Of a stretch of 30,435 bases of DNA, positions 22,189 to 30,435 are shown in pieces. A program made the translations under genes and the position numbers. The stretch lies in assembly GCA_035296085.1 (NCBI GenBank), contig DATHBP010000060.1, forward strand, positions 1 to 30,435, read 5' to 3'. The stretch is from DATHBP01 sp035296085 (lineage in GTDB: Bacteria; Actinomycetota; Actinomycetes; Propionibacteriales; Nocardioidaceae). Position 1 is the stretch's first letter; the number at the start of each line of letters is the position of its first letter. A model generated the notes under the pieces. The model searched no databases, was not told the DNA's origin, and saw only the letters and a program-made list of their open reading frames with translations.

Positions 22189-23727
22189 CTAGTTGACGGT
22201 CAGTCGCAACCGGAAGTCGTGCACGCCCTCCTCCAGCATATGGCTGGAGATCCCCAGCGAGGCCAGGGGCCGCACGTTGTCCACGAGCTCCTTGGTGGCG
22301 CCAGCCTGCTCCATCAGCCGGATCATCTGGGTCTGTACCGCGTCGAAGTTGACGAAGAAGACCGAGGTGGCCGACGCCGCGTCAGGCACCGCGTTGGAGA
22401 ACTCATAGGAGTCGCCGAGCCCGCCGTTGACCACCAGCTCACGGGCGTAGCCCGCGTTGGTCGAGACGGCGACCGAGCCTTTGCCGTCCACCGTGGTGAG
22501 TGGCAATGGCACCCCCTGCGAGGCTGCGTAGTCCGTCAGCTTGGCCAAGACCGTGCGGAAGGCCTTCGGGTCGGTGGTGAAACGCGCCCCGACGCGCAGC
22601 TTCGACGTGTCGCCGTGGGCGGCGACCGCCGCGAAGTTCAACCCTTCGCTGTCCATCGCGAACGTCACGTTGTCGCCGAGCACGGTCTTCAGGTCGGCGG
22701 GTAGGACCAGCCCGGTCTCGGTCTGCACCTGGCGCTCGAGGACGTCGAGGCTTTGGCCCGAGCTGGCCAGCACGCCAGCGAGGTTCTTCCATACCTGGTC
22801 GACCGTTTCGCTACCGCCGGACAGCGATGCTGCCATGAACGTCGTGTCGGGCAGCTCGACCACCGGGTTGTCGACCGTCTCGCCGGCCGGGGAGGCCCCG
22901 GTGGCGAAGCCGGCAAGCTCGAGGTAGTCCGCGCCGAACCGCAGTGCGGCGGCTGCTGTCTCTGCCTTGACAGGCTGCGGTCCGGCAACCGCGGGGAACG
23001 TGTCGGCAGGCAATGCCTTCAGCGCCGCTTTGACCGACACCCATCCGGAGACGACGCCCTGGTCGCCGAGCCTGGCCATGTCGTCGCGAAAGTCCGGGTT
23101 CGCCGAGAGCGGGTCGGTGGCAGCGGCCTCGGCGTAGGCGGTCGCCCGCGCCTGGGTCGCCGCGAACAGCAGATAGTCGCTGCCGACCGCGGCGTGCGCG
23201 GGCATCTCGGAGCCGGCGCACTTCGCGAGCGCCCGCAAACCGGTCTCCGCCGCAGCTTGGTCGCTCACCTGCAGGACCATCGCGGCGTCAGCGCCGCTCT
23301 GCCCGCGGGCCGGTGGCAGGGCGGCGATAGCTGCCCGGTCGCCGAGCCACGAGGCAACGTCGTCGTCGTAGGAAAGCGATGCGCACGCGCCGGTCTTCTG
23401 CTGGAACTCCTCGAACGCCCGACGGCGCAGGTCTTCGTTGATGTCGGTGACGCCGCTGGCCTCGGCCAGCGCCGGGAACTTCTGCAGCAAGCGCATTCCC
23501 GCGATCTTCTGTGCGGCGGAGGGATCGAGGTCCACCCGCAGGTAGGCCAGCGCGTTGCCGGGCAGGGCGTCGGCGGGCTGCGCGCCACCACCGGACATGG
23601 CGCGGTAGGCGGCGTACGCCGCCCCGCCCAGCAGCAGCACCAGGGCAGCGGCGACGATCCCGAGCGTGAGACCGCGGCCGCGAGTAGCGCGCGCTGGCTC
23701 GACGGCTGACTCGGCCGTATCAGACAT
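22189..23727 (-). CDS. DUF3352 domain-containing membrane-anchored protein
   Basis: A 512-residue protein with one transmembrane helix (about residues 19-41) after a short cytoplasmic N-terminus, and a large extracytoplasmic domain. LPGNALAYLRVDLDPSAAQKIAG and the following LQKFPAL are characteristic of DUF3352. The family is widespread in actinobacteria; its function is unknown. The ATG at 23727 is preferred over the one five codons earlier because GGGGGA lies 7 nt upstream of it. Its stop lies 82 bp from the start of the reductase-HAD gene, so the two might be cotranscribed. Its promoter region has unusual AT-rich dyads. Confidence 0.87.
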   Translation of the reverse strand: MSDTAESAVEPARATRGRGLTLGIVAAALVLLLGGAAYAAYRAMSGGGAQPADALPGNALAYLRVDLDPSAAQKIAGMRLLQKFPALAEASGVTDINEDLRRRAFEEFQQKTGACASLSYDDDVASWLGDRAAIAALPPARGQSGADAAMVLQVSDQAAAETGLRALAKCAGSEMPAHAAVGSDYLLFAATQARATAYAEAAATDPLSANPDFRDDMARLGDQGVVSGWVSVKAALKALPADTFPAVAGPQPVKAETAAAALRFGADYLELAGFATGASPAGETVDNPVVELPDTTFMAASLSGGSETVDQVWKNLAGVLASSGQSLDVLERQVQTETGLVLPADLKTVLGDNVTFAMDSEGLNFAAVAAHGDTSKLRVGARFTTDPKAFRTVLAKLTDYAASQGVPLPLTTVDGKGSVAVSTNAGYARELVVNGGLGDSYEFSNAVPDAASATSVFFVNFDAVQTQMIRLMEQAGATKELVDNVRPLASLGISSHMLEEGVHDFRLRLTVN

Positions 23728-23761
23728 CTGGTGATCCCCCATGTGAACGAAGTAGCAAGCC

Positions 23762-23811
23762 TAGCCACCCAATAGTAACTTACAGTGGCTAACAGCCTAC
23801 AATTGGTTAGC
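23762..23811 (-). promoter_or_regulatory. AT-richer intergenic dyads upstream of the DUF3352 gene
   Basis: Two nested inverted repeats occur: TAGCCAC (23762-23768) with GTGGCTA (23785-23791), and GCTAAC (23788-23793) with GTTAGC (23806-23811). They overlap, sharing the GGCTA block. The stretch is markedly AT-richer than its surroundings and directly follows the stop of the upstream gene. On the minus strand TTGTAG and TACTAT, 19 nt apart, could be promoter elements. It may be an operator for the DUF3352 gene. Confidence 0.5.
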
Positions 23812-24316
23812 GCAGAGTGGGCATACCGTCTCGGGGCGGGCCAGGGCTGGGCGCAGATCGGCGGCGCATGAAGCTGGCGAACAGCACTCCGGCCATGGCT
23901 CCGACCGGCCAGCTCAGGTAGACGCCGCTGGCTCGAACCCGCAACGGAGCCAGGATGCGCTCCCCCGCGCTGGCGGCCTCCAGCCGGGGGCCGAGGTCCG
24001 GTGGCCCAAGACTGCGGCCGACTGTGTACGCGGTCACGCAGGCCACGGCGGAGACAGCCAGCAAGCCCACGACCAGGCGCCAGCCATGGTCTGGGTATGC
24101 GGTCGCGACGACCCACCCGAGCACGAGTCCGCCCACCAGGCCCACCACGAGGAACCAGCCGTCTGCGTTGAACACCGTGGCGAGCCCGGACTCGTCCAAG
24201 TAGGCCCCGTCCCGGGTCACCTGGTAGCTCGGCGTACGCGTGACCGAGCGCCAGACCAGGCCGCCGGCCGCCCCGCTGAGCATGGCCGCCACGGCACCGA
24301 CTGCGGCCGCGCGCAC
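23807..24316 (-). CDS. Small polytopic membrane protein, possibly DUF2567-like
   Basis: A protein of about 169 residues with four hydrophobic segments: AAVGAVAAMLSGAAGGLVW, the FLVVGLVGGLVLGWVVATAY helix, VVGLLAVSAVACVTAYTVG and a C-terminal VGAMAGVLFASFM. The soluble piece YLDESGLATVFNADGWFLVV resembles small actinobacterial membrane proteins annotated DUF2567. The start is uncertain: the frame is open upstream into dnaE, but the first good start outside it is GTG 24316, without a Shine-Dalgarno site. It lies directly after dnaE in the same direction. Function unknown. Confidence 0.65.
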   Translation of the reverse strand: MRAAAVGAVAAMLSGAAGGLVWRSVTRTPSYQVTRDGAYLDESGLATVFNADGWFLVVGLVGGLVLGWVVATAYPDHGWRLVVGLLAVSAVACVTAYTVGRSLGPPDLGPRLEAASAGERILAPLRVRASGVYLSWPVGAMAGVLFASFMRRRSAPSPGPPRDGMPTLR

Positions 24317-24390
24317 TGGTGCGGCGCGTTGGGCCTTCTCGGTGAGTGAGGCGCCAGCGTGAGACGCTGGATCGGGCTGGCTGGCGGTGG

Positions 24391-27300
24391 CTAGGTCGCG
24401 AGACAGGACGGCCCCAGCAGCGTCTTGAGCTCGGCCATCAAAGCCGGGCTCGGTGTCACGCGGAGCCGCTCGTCGAGGCGCAACACCTTGGTGCTCGACT
24501 GTGCCCGCAGGCGCAGATGCACCTCGCTGCCGCCAGGATGGGTGCCGAGGACGTCCTTGAGGGACTCGACCAAGGCCGGAGTGCACCGGAGCGCGGAGAC
24601 CGTGATGACGACCGGGCCGGTCCGCTCATGGCTCAGCACAGGTGACGCGATCTCGACGGCCCGCACCAGCGGTACGGCGTCGCGCCGCTGGAGCCTGCCC
24701 TTGACGAGCACGATGGAGTCCTCCGCCAGCAGCGCGGCCGCGCTGTGGTAGTGCGGGGAGAAGACCAGCACCTCGATGCTGCCCTCGAGGTCTTCGAGGG
24801 TGAAGGACGCCCACAGGTCACCGCGTTTGCTGCGCTTGTGCGCGACCTCGGTGACCAGGCCGGCCAGCGTCACGGGAGCGCCGTCGGGTCGCGCTTCGTC
24901 GGTCAACAGCCGACCGACCGAGCAGTCCGCCGCTGCGGCCAGTGCGTGCTCGAGACCGCGCAACGGATGGTCGGAGACGTAGAGGCCGAGCATCTCTCGT
25001 TCGTGCGCGAGCAGCGTGGCCCGGTCCCACTCCGCCAGGTCGGGCACGGCCACACTGGCCGCCCCGAACCCGGCGGAGTCGGAGTCGACGTCGCCGAACA
25101 GTGACTCCTGGCCGATGGCCTCGTTGCGCTTGACCTCGACGTGGCTGTCGACGGCGTCCTCGTGCACCGCGACGAGAGCCCGGCGGCGCTGGGCTGCCGA
25201 GTCGAACGCGCCGGCTTTGATCAACGACTCGACGACCCGCTTGTTGCACACCACGGTGGGCACCTTGGCGAGGAAGTCGGCGAAGTCGGCGAACTTGCCC
25301 TTCTGCTGGCGCGTCTCGACGATCGCGCTGACGACGTTTGCGCCTACGTTGCGTACGGCCGTGAGGCCGAACCGGATGTCGCTGCCGACGGGGGTGAAGT
25401 CGGCGTCGGACTCGTTGACGTCGGGCGCCAGCACCTTGATTCCCATGCGGCGGCACTCGCCGAGGTAGATAGCGGACCGGTCCTTGTCGCCGTGGACACT
25501 GGTTAGCAGAGCGGCCATGTACTCCGCGGGGAAGTTCGCCTTGAGGTAGGCCGTCCAGTAGGAGACGAGTCCGTACCCCGCCGTGTGGGACTTGTTGAAG
25601 CCGTAGTCGCAGAACGGCAAGAGAGTGTCCCAGAGCTTCGTGATGGCCGACTCGCTGAACCCGCGCTCCCGCATCCCCGAGCTGAAGCGGACGACCTCGT
25701 GCGCCAGGATCTCGCGGCTCTTCTTGCCCATCGCACGCCGCAGCAGGTCGGCTTGGCCCAGCGTGTAGCCGGCGACCTTACGGGCTATCGCCTGCACCTG
25801 CTCCTGGTAGACGATCAGCCCGTAGGTCTCGTCGAGGATCTCAGCCAGCGGCTCAGCCAGCTCCGGGTGGATCGGCTCGACGCGCTTGCGCCCGTTCTTG
25901 CGGTCGGCGTAGTCGATGTGGGCGTTCGCCGCCATCGGCCCCGGGCGGTAGAGCGCGAGCACCGCCGAGATGTCCTCGAAGCGTTCCGGGCGCATCGCGC
26001 GCAGCAACGAGCGCATCGGTGCCCCGTCGAGCTGGAAGACACCGAGCGTGTCCCCGCGCGAGAGCAGGGCGTAGGTCAGCGGGTCGTCGAGCCCCAGCCC
26101 GTCGACGTCGACGCGTTGCCCGCGGTTGCGCTCGACATTGGCTACGGCGTCGTCGATCACCGTCAGGTTGCGCAGCCCCAGGAAGTCCATCTTGAGCAGG
26201 CCCAGCGTCACGCACGTGGGGTAGTCGAACTGAGTGATGATGGAGCCGTCCTGCTCGCGACGCAGCAGCGGGAGCGTGTCGATGAGCGGCTGGCTCGACA
26301 TGATCACGCCGGCAGCGTGCACCCCCCACTGTCGCTTGAGGTTCTCCAGCTGCTTGGCGGTGTCGACGACGCGGCGCGCTTCCGGGTCGGAGTCGTACAG
26401 CCTGCGGAACTCACCAGCCTCGCCGTAGCGAGGGTGGCTCTCGTCGAAGATGCCGGCGAGCGAGATGTCCTTGCCCATGACGGCCGCTGGGAGCGCCTTG
26501 GTGATCCGCTCGCCCATCGCGAACGGGAAGCCGAGCACCCGCGACGAGTCCTTGATCGCCTGCTTGGCCTTGATCGTGCCGAACGTCACGATCTGGGCCA
26601 CCCGGTCGTCGCCGTACTTCTCGGTGCAGTAGCGGATCACCTCCCCCCGGCGCCGCTCGTCGAAGTCAATGTCGATGTCGGGCATCTCGATGCGCTCGGG
26701 GTTGAGGAACCGCTCGAACAGCAAGCCGTGCTCGAGCGGGTCGAGCTCGGTGATGCCCAGGGCGTACGCCACGATCGCGCCGGTCACCGAGCCGCGCCCT
26801 GGGCCTACGCGAATGCCTTGCGCCTTGGCCCACGTGATGAAGTCGGCAACGACGAGGAAGTAGCCGGGAAATCCCATCGCCAAGATGCACTCGACTTCGC
26901 CGTCGGCCCGCTCGCGCGCCTGCGCGCTCACGCCGTCGGGATAGCGCCGTGCCAGGCCTCGGTTCACCTCGGTGACGAACCAGGACCCCTCCGACTCCCC
27001 CGGCGGCACGGGGAAGCGCGGCATCAGGTTTGCGCCCTCGGCGAAGGACACGTCACACCGCTCGGCAATCAACAGCGTGTTGTCACAGGCCTCCGGCAGC
27101 TCGCGCCAGACCGCACGCATCTCCGCTGGGCTTTTGAGGTAGAACTCGTCGCCCTCGAAGGCAAGCTTGGGGTTGGCGAGCTCCGAGCCGGTCTGGACAC
27201 ACAACAGCGCCGCGTGCGCCGCGGCGTCCTCCCTGCGCGTGTAGTGCAGGTCGTTGGTGGCGACGAGCGGCAGCGCGAGCTCGCGCGCGAGACGCAGCAG

Positions 27301-27912
27301 GTCCTCCCTGACCCGGCGCTCCACCTCGATGTGGTGGTCCATCACCTCGCAGAAGTAGTTGTCCGGGCCGAAGATGTCGCGGTAGCGGGCCGCCGCCTCC
27401 ACCGCCTCGGCGTAGCGACCGAGGCGCAACATCGTCTGGACCTCACCACCCGCGCAGCCGGTCGTAGCGATCAGACCGGCGCCGTAGGTGCTGAGCAGCT
27501 CGGCGTCGACGCGCGGCTTGTAGAAGTGGCCCTCCAACGACGCCTTCGAAGCGAGCCGGAACAGGTTGTGCATGCCGCGGGTGTCCTCGGCGAGCAGCGT
27601 GAGGTGGGTGTAGGCGCCTCCGCTGGAGACGTCGTCGTCACCGCCACCGCCCCAGCGCACGCGGCGTCGGTCGAAGCGGCTCGTGCCCGGCGTCAAGTAG
27701 GCCTCCAGCCCGATGATGGGCTTGATGCCGTGTGCTCGGGCCGACGTGTAGAACTCGTACGCCCCGAACAGGTATCCGTGGTCGGTGATGGCGAGCGCCG
27801 GCATCTCCAGCCGCGCGCACTCAGCCAGCAGCTCACCAATGCGCGCCGCACCGTCGAGCATGGAGTATTCGGTGTGCACGTGTAGATGGACGAAGGAGTC
27901 CCCACCAGGCAT
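24391..27912 (-). CDS. dnaE: DNA polymerase III subunit alpha (DnaE)
   Basis: The replicative polymerase, 1173 residues, the usual size of actinobacterial DnaE1. The N-terminal PHP domain begins VHLHVHTEYSMLDG. The polymerase active site is PDIDIDF (411-417) with catalytic Asp412 and Asp414. GPGRGSVTGAIVAYALGIT and RLYDSDPEARR belong to the palm/fingers, and GYGLVSYWTAYLKANFPAEYMAALLTS is strongly conserved. Near the C-terminus the OB fold reads VTLAGLVTEVAHKRSKRG. The ATG at 27912 opens directly with the PHP domain; GGAGG lies 13 nt upstream, rather far. The open frame extends 55 codons further but without conserved sequence. It synthesises DNA with the beta clamp and other Pol III subunits. 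Confidence 0.97.
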   Translation of the reverse strand: MPGGDSFVHLHVHTEYSMLDGAARIGELLAECARLEMPALAITDHGYLFGAYEFYTSARAHGIKPIIGLEAYLTPGTSRFDRRRVRWGGGGDDDVSSGGAYTHLTLLAEDTRGMHNLFRLASKASLEGHFYKPRVDAELLSTYGAGLIATTGCAGGEVQTMLRLGRYAEAVEAAARYRDIFGPDNYFCEVMDHHIEVERRVREDLLRLARELALPLVATNDLHYTRREDAAAHAALLCVQTGSELANPKLAFEGDEFYLKSPAEMRAVWRELPEACDNTLLIAERCDVSFAEGANLMPRFPVPPGESEGSWFVTEVNRGLARRYPDGVSAQARERADGEVECILAMGFPGYFLVVADFITWAKAQGIRVGPGRGSVTGAIVAYALGITELDPLEHGLLFERFLNPERIEMPDIDIDFDERRRGEVIRYCTEKYGDDRVAQIVTFGTIKAKQAIKDSSRVLGFPFAMGERITKALPAAVMGKDISLAGIFDESHPRYGEAGEFRRLYDSDPEARRVVDTAKQLENLKRQWGVHAAGVIMSSQPLIDTLPLLRREQDGSIITQFDYPTCVTLGLLKMDFLGLRNLTVIDDAVANVERNRGQRVDVDGLGLDDPLTYALLSRGDTLGVFQLDGAPMRSLLRAMRPERFEDISAVLALYRPGPMAANAHIDYADRKNGRKRVEPIHPELAEPLAEILDETYGLIVYQEQVQAIARKVAGYTLGQADLLRRAMGKKSREILAHEVVRFSSGMRERGFSESAITKLWDTLLPFCDYGFNKSHTAGYGLVSYWTAYLKANFPAEYMAALLTSVHGDKDRSAIYLGECRRMGIKVLAPDVNESDADFTPVGSDIRFGLTAVRNVGANVVSAIVETRQQKGKFADFADFLAKVPTVVCNKRVVESLIKAGAFDSAAQRRRALVAVHEDAVDSHVEVKRNEAIGQESLFGDVDSDSAGFGAASVAVPDLAEWDRATLLAHEREMLGLYVSDHPLRGLEHALAAAADCSVGRLLTDEARPDGAPVTLAGLVTEVAHKRSKRGDLWASFTLEDLEGSIEVLVFSPHYHSAAALLAEDSIVLVKGRLQRRDAVPLVRAVEIASPVLSHERTGPVVITVSALRCTPALVESLKDVLGTHPGGSEVHLRLRAQSSTKVLRLDERLRVTPSPALMAELKTLLGPSCLAT

Positions 27913-28267
27913 CGGCGCTCGTTCGCCTCCTGCTACTCGCCGGGACTGCTGACTGTTTCGCGTGCTGCGCTTCGCCGGGGGTGATGCTCGGTCGTCGCGG
28001 CCACCACTGCGCTCGCTGGGGTGGCGGGACGGTCCGCCCAGACTAACGCCGAACTTCCTAGCCGAACGCGCCGACACTCGCGGCTACCGTGGCCGCCACA
28101 CCATCCGTACGTCTGGGCTGCGCTCCTCGTTCGCCGCGCCGTCGGTGTGCTCGACTGACCCCCACGACACGCACCGCCTCGCCGTCGACCGCATCGGCCC
28201 CTCCGGACTCGGCCACCCAGACGACTCCCCGCTCGACCAGACCGCCGTACCGGTGCGGCCTCGGCGC
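27913..28267. other. 355-bp gap between the pseudouridine synthase and dnaE
   Basis: No convincing gene is present on either strand. Several frames are open, but none has a start with a ribosome site and a recognisable domain. On the minus strand a short run, GLVERGVVWVAESGG, vaguely recalls the N-terminus of GNAT acetyltransferases that sit at this place in some actinomycetes; stops and frame changes follow. The dnaE promoter should lie here, but I find no clear -10/-35 pair. Confidence 0.4.
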
Positions 28268-29206
28268 TCACGCCGCCGCCCGGACTGCCTCAAGGGCCTG
28301 GGCGAGGTCATCGGGGTACGGGGCGGAGTACTCCACCGCCTCGCCGCTGGCTGGGTGGCGGAGCCGTAGCGACACCGCGTGCAGCCCCTGCCGTCGCAGC
28401 CCCACCCGTTCCGCCAGCACCGGGTCGGCGCCGTAGGTGAGATCGCCGACGCACGGGTGGTGCAGCGCGCTCATGTGAACGCGGATCTGGTGGGTGCGGC
28501 CGGTCTCCAGGCCGACCCTCAACAGGCTGGCGTAGCGATGCGCTTCCAGCGTCTCGTAGTGGGTGATGCTCGGCCGACCGCCGGCCACCACCGCCCAGCG
28601 GGCGTCGTGGCGAGGGTGCCGGTCGATCGGGGCGTCGACGGTGCCGCGCGAAGGGTCCGGGTGGCCTTGCACGAGCGCGTGGTAGGTCTTGTCGACCTCG
28701 CGGGCACGGAAGGCCCGCTTGAGCATCGAGTACGCGCGCTCCGATCGGGCGAGCACCATGACCCCGCTGGTGCCGACGTCGAGGCGATGGACGACTCCTT
28801 GGCGCTCCGCCGCGCCGCCCAGCGCCAGGACAGTGCCAATCGCGGCCAGCTGACCGACCACGGTCGGGCCGCTCCAGCCCGGGCTCGGGTGCGCCGCGAT
28901 CCCCGCAGGCTTGTCGACGACCAGGATGTCGTCGTCCTCGAAGATGATCCGCGGGCCGGCCCCCTCGCTCAGCGGCTCGGGAGCCGTTTCCCCCGGGCCG
29001 GCCGGCAGGTCGACCTCCAGCCACTCGCCGGCGCTCAGTCGCTCGGACTTCAGCGGCGTGGCGCCGTCCAGGCGCACGTGCCCGGCTTCGATGAGCTCGG
29101 CGGCCCGGGTGCGCGACACGCCGAACAGGCGGGCCAGCGCCGAGTCCAGGCGCTCACCGGCCAGTCCCTCGGGAACGGGCAGGGCCCGGTGCGCCGCGGC
29201 GCTCAT
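28268..29206 (-). CDS. RluA-family pseudouridine synthase (RluD-like)
   Basis: A 312-residue enzyme. An N-terminal S4 RNA-binding domain (LDSALARLFGVSRTRAAELI ... residues about 20-70) precedes the RluA/RluC/RluD catalytic domain. The active-site motif is VVHRLDVGTSG with catalytic Asp143; GRTHQIRVH, a conserved motif near the C-terminal third, is present. It isomerises uridine to pseudouridine in rRNA, probably 23S; the exact site cannot be assigned. The ATG at 29206 overlaps the lspA stop (ATGA) by 4 bp, so it is coupled to lspA, the standard actinobacterial arrangement. Confidence 0.93.
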   Translation of the reverse strand: MSAAAHRALPVPEGLAGERLDSALARLFGVSRTRAAELIEAGHVRLDGATPLKSERLSAGEWLEVDLPAGPGETAPEPLSEGAGPRIIFEDDDILVVDKPAGIAAHPSPGWSGPTVVGQLAAIGTVLALGGAAERQGVVHRLDVGTSGVMVLARSERAYSMLKRAFRAREVDKTYHALVQGHPDPSRGTVDAPIDRHPRHDARWAVVAGGRPSITHYETLEAHRYASLLRVGLETGRTHQIRVHMSALHHPCVGDLTYGADPVLAERVGLRRQGLHAVSLRLRHPASGEAVEYSAPYPDDLAQALEAVRAAA

Positions 29207-29751
29207 CCGTGGGTGCCGTCCAGCCGCACCCCCCGCAGCGACTGCAGCACCACCAGCGCGGCGGCGGCGACGATGGCGCTGTCGGCAACGTTGAAGACGG
29301 GCCAGTGCGGCAGCTCGAGGAAGTCCACGACGTGCCCGCGCATCGGGCCTGGTGCCCGGACGAGGCGGTCGGTGAGGTTGCCGCACGCTCCGCCGAGCAG
29401 CAGCCCGAGCGCCACGGCCCAGCCAGCGCTACGCAGGCGCGACGACAGCCGTACGACCACGACCACGACGCCGATCGCCACCACCGTCAGCGCGACGGTG
29501 TAGCCGGTCCCGAGCGAGAACGCGGCGCCCGGGTTGCGGGTGAGCCGCAACGTGAGCAGACCGCCGAGCAGGGAGACCGGCTCGCGGCCCTCGAGCTGCG
29601 CCACTGCGAGGGTCTTGGTGGCCAGGTCGAGCGCATAGACGACAGCAGCCAGTGCCGCGAACAACAGGAGCCGACGTGGCGGCCGGGTCGCCTCCGGCGA
29701 GCTGGCGGAGTCGCTCGCTTGGCTCAGCGGCGTTCCTCGCGCTGCTTGCAT
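29203..29751 (-). CDS. lspA: Lipoprotein signal peptidase (LspA)
   Basis: A 182-residue, four-helix membrane aspartyl protease that removes signal peptides from diacylglyceryl-modified prolipoproteins. The catalytic Asps are D128 in GGACGNLTDRL and D157 in FNVADSAI; the RNPGAAFSLG loop is also conserved. The first 27 residues are a cytoplasmic, Ser/Ala-rich extension. The ATG at 29751 overlaps the end of the DksA/TraR-type gene by 28 bp and has no good ribosome site, so the start is less certain than the gene. The gene overlaps the pseudouridine synthase at its 3' end. Confidence 0.93.
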   Translation of the reverse strand: MQAARGTPLSQASDSASSPEATRPPRRLLLFAALAAVVYALDLATKTLAVAQLEGREPVSLLGGLLTLRLTRNPGAAFSLGTGYTVALTVVAIGVVVVVVRLSSRLRSAGWAVALGLLLGGACGNLTDRLVRAPGPMRGHVVDFLELPHWPVFNVADSAIVAAAALVVLQSLRGVRLDGTHG

Positions 29752-30338
29752 GGCAGGCACAGTGTCGCACGCGGGAAAGCCATCAACCGCATCTTGCCGA
29801 TGGGCTTGCCGCACCGCTCGCACAGACCGTAGGTGCCGTCGTCGATGCGCTCCAGGGCGTGCTCGACCTGTTGGAGCATCTCGCGCCAGTTGGTGGCCAG
29901 CGACATCTCGTGGTCGCGTTCGAGAGTGTTGGAGCCGACGTCGGCCTGGTCGTTGCCGGCGCCGTCATTGCCGTCGCGGATGAGCTCGGCGATCTCCGAC
30001 TCCAACACGGCGAGCTCTCCGTGCAGGCGCTGCTGCTCCTTCTCCAGTTCGGCGCGCACCTCCGTCAGCTCTGCGGCGGTCCACGGGGCCTCATCCTCGC
30101 GCACGGCGAGGCGGTGCGCGGCTGCCTTGCGCGACCGTGCGCGCTTGGCGGCTGCCGCCTTCTTCTGCTTCTCCGCATCGGTATTGGTGGATTGGGCTGC
30201 TGACGCTGACTTGCTGGACGTCTTCGCTGCCGAGCTCTTCTTGGCCGGCGCCTTCTTCTTCGCCGGCGCCTTCTTCTTCGCTGCGCCGGCCTTGGCGGCC
30301 ACCGCTTTCGAGGACTTCTTCGCCGTGCTCTCCGGCAT
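29724..30338 (-). CDS. DksA/TraR-type C4 zinc-finger protein with Lys/Ala-rich tail
   Basis: A 204-residue protein. Residues about 1-75 are a basic Lys/Ala/Ser low-complexity tail with several AKKKAPAKK-like repeats, resembling histone H1/HupB tails. Residues about 85-165 are coiled-coil-forming helices (LTEVRAELEKEQQRLHGELA), and residues 173-197 are a DksA-type zinc finger (C173, C176, C194, C197). DksA/TraR proteins bind the RNA polymerase secondary channel; the tail could add DNA binding. The ATG at 30338 is preceded by AAGGGG at about 7 nt. It begins the dksA-lspA-rluD-like operon. Confidence 0.9.
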   Translation of the reverse strand: MPESTAKKSSKAVAAKAGAAKKKAPAKKKAPAKKSSAAKTSSKSASAAQSTNTDAEKQKKAAAAKRARSRKAAAHRLAVREDEAPWTAAELTEVRAELEKEQQRLHGELAVLESEIAELIRDGNDGAGNDQADVGSNTLERDHEMSLATNWREMLQQVEHALERIDDGTYGLCERCGKPIGKMRLMAFPRATLCLPCKQREERR

Positions 30339-30394
30339 GCCGCACCCCTTCGATGCGTGGCCGCGATCTGGCGAGCGGCACGATTGGTGCCGGA

Positions 30395-30423
30395 AGGATA
30401 GGGGCCGCCGCTCGCTACTTCAA
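30395..30423 (-). promoter_or_regulatory. Probable promoter of the dksA-like/lspA operon
   Basis: On the minus strand TTGAAG (30423-30418) and TATCCT (30400-30395) are separated by exactly 17 nt, about 56 nt upstream of the ATG. This fits the vegetative sigma factor consensus well. No gene other than the dksA-like one lies downstream within reach. Confidence 0.6.
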
Positions 30424-30435
30424 CACGCCTTGGCC

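Noticed and set aside
25585..27885. 766-codon open frame on the plus strand opposite dnaE
   Set aside because: Shadow of dnaE; no conserved motif and no plausible start.
27933..28271. Possible GNAT-like gene between rluD-like and dnaE genes
   Set aside because: Only a short run resembles the family; no frame stays open with consistent similarity, so a decayed remnant cannot be distinguished from chance.
1..30435. tRNA, rRNA, insertion sequences or integrases
   Set aside because: Reading through the window I saw no transposase, integrase or recognisable tRNA; a covariance-model search would be needed to exclude small RNAs.

Overview
The window is high-GC DNA coding on both strands, with many GTG/TTG starts and 4-bp GTGA/ATGA gene overlaps. 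The order dksA-like / lspA / rluD-like / dnaE, a DUF3352 protein and a DUF2079 membrane protein point to an actinomycete (Actinomycetia). The genus cannot be told from the sequence alone.

Layout. Positions 1-132 hold the 3' end of a gene, probably of the TIGR03085 / mycothiol-dependent DinB-like type. A DUF2079 membrane protein (254-1756) and a PLP-dependent group II decarboxylase (1823-3199) follow on the plus strand. From 3256 to 9582 the minus strand carries, in transcription order, a 63-residue repeat peptide, a hairpin, a Crp/Fnr regulator, an MFS exporter fused to a cyclic-nucleotide-binding (CNB) domain, a second repeat peptide of 70 residues, TldD, TldE/PmbA and a stand-alone CNB protein. 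Divergently from 9745 to 15894 run a GAF protein, a cytoplasmic-type subtilisin (S8) peptidase overlapping it by 4 bp, a 1196-residue class III nucleotidyl cyclase/ATPase/TPR protein, and an MBL-fold hydrolase. A 31-bp tandem repeat separates these from a minus-strand block (16087-22106) of an acyl-CoA/thioester reductase-HAD fusion, a zinc dehydrogenase, a LarA-like (DUF2088) protein and a PlsC-type acyltransferase. The last third is housekeeping on the minus strand: DUF3352 protein, a small membrane protein, dnaE, an RluA-family pseudouridine synthase, lspA and a DksA/TraR-type protein.

The most interesting part is 3256-15894. Two short, very acidic peptides with strong Shine-Dalgarno sites share a repeated unit built around D-D-V-x-(G/A)-H and an A-(D/N)-A-E linker. 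They sit with two different protease systems (TldD/TldE and an S8 peptidase without a signal peptide) and an exporter. A predicted cAMP-type cyclase and three proteins with an intact cyclic-nucleotide phosphate-binding cassette lie in the same locus. My inference is a cyclic-nucleotide-controlled locus for making, trimming and exporting a multi-core, RiPP-like or metal-binding peptide. No classical RiPP-modifying enzyme (YcaO, radical SAM, LanM, ATP-grasp) is visible, so the modification, if any, is unknown.

The 16087-22106 block looks like a four-gene pathway operon with three consecutive close junctions. It would reduce an activated acyl group and handle an alcohol/aldehyde and an acylated product; its substrate is not evident.
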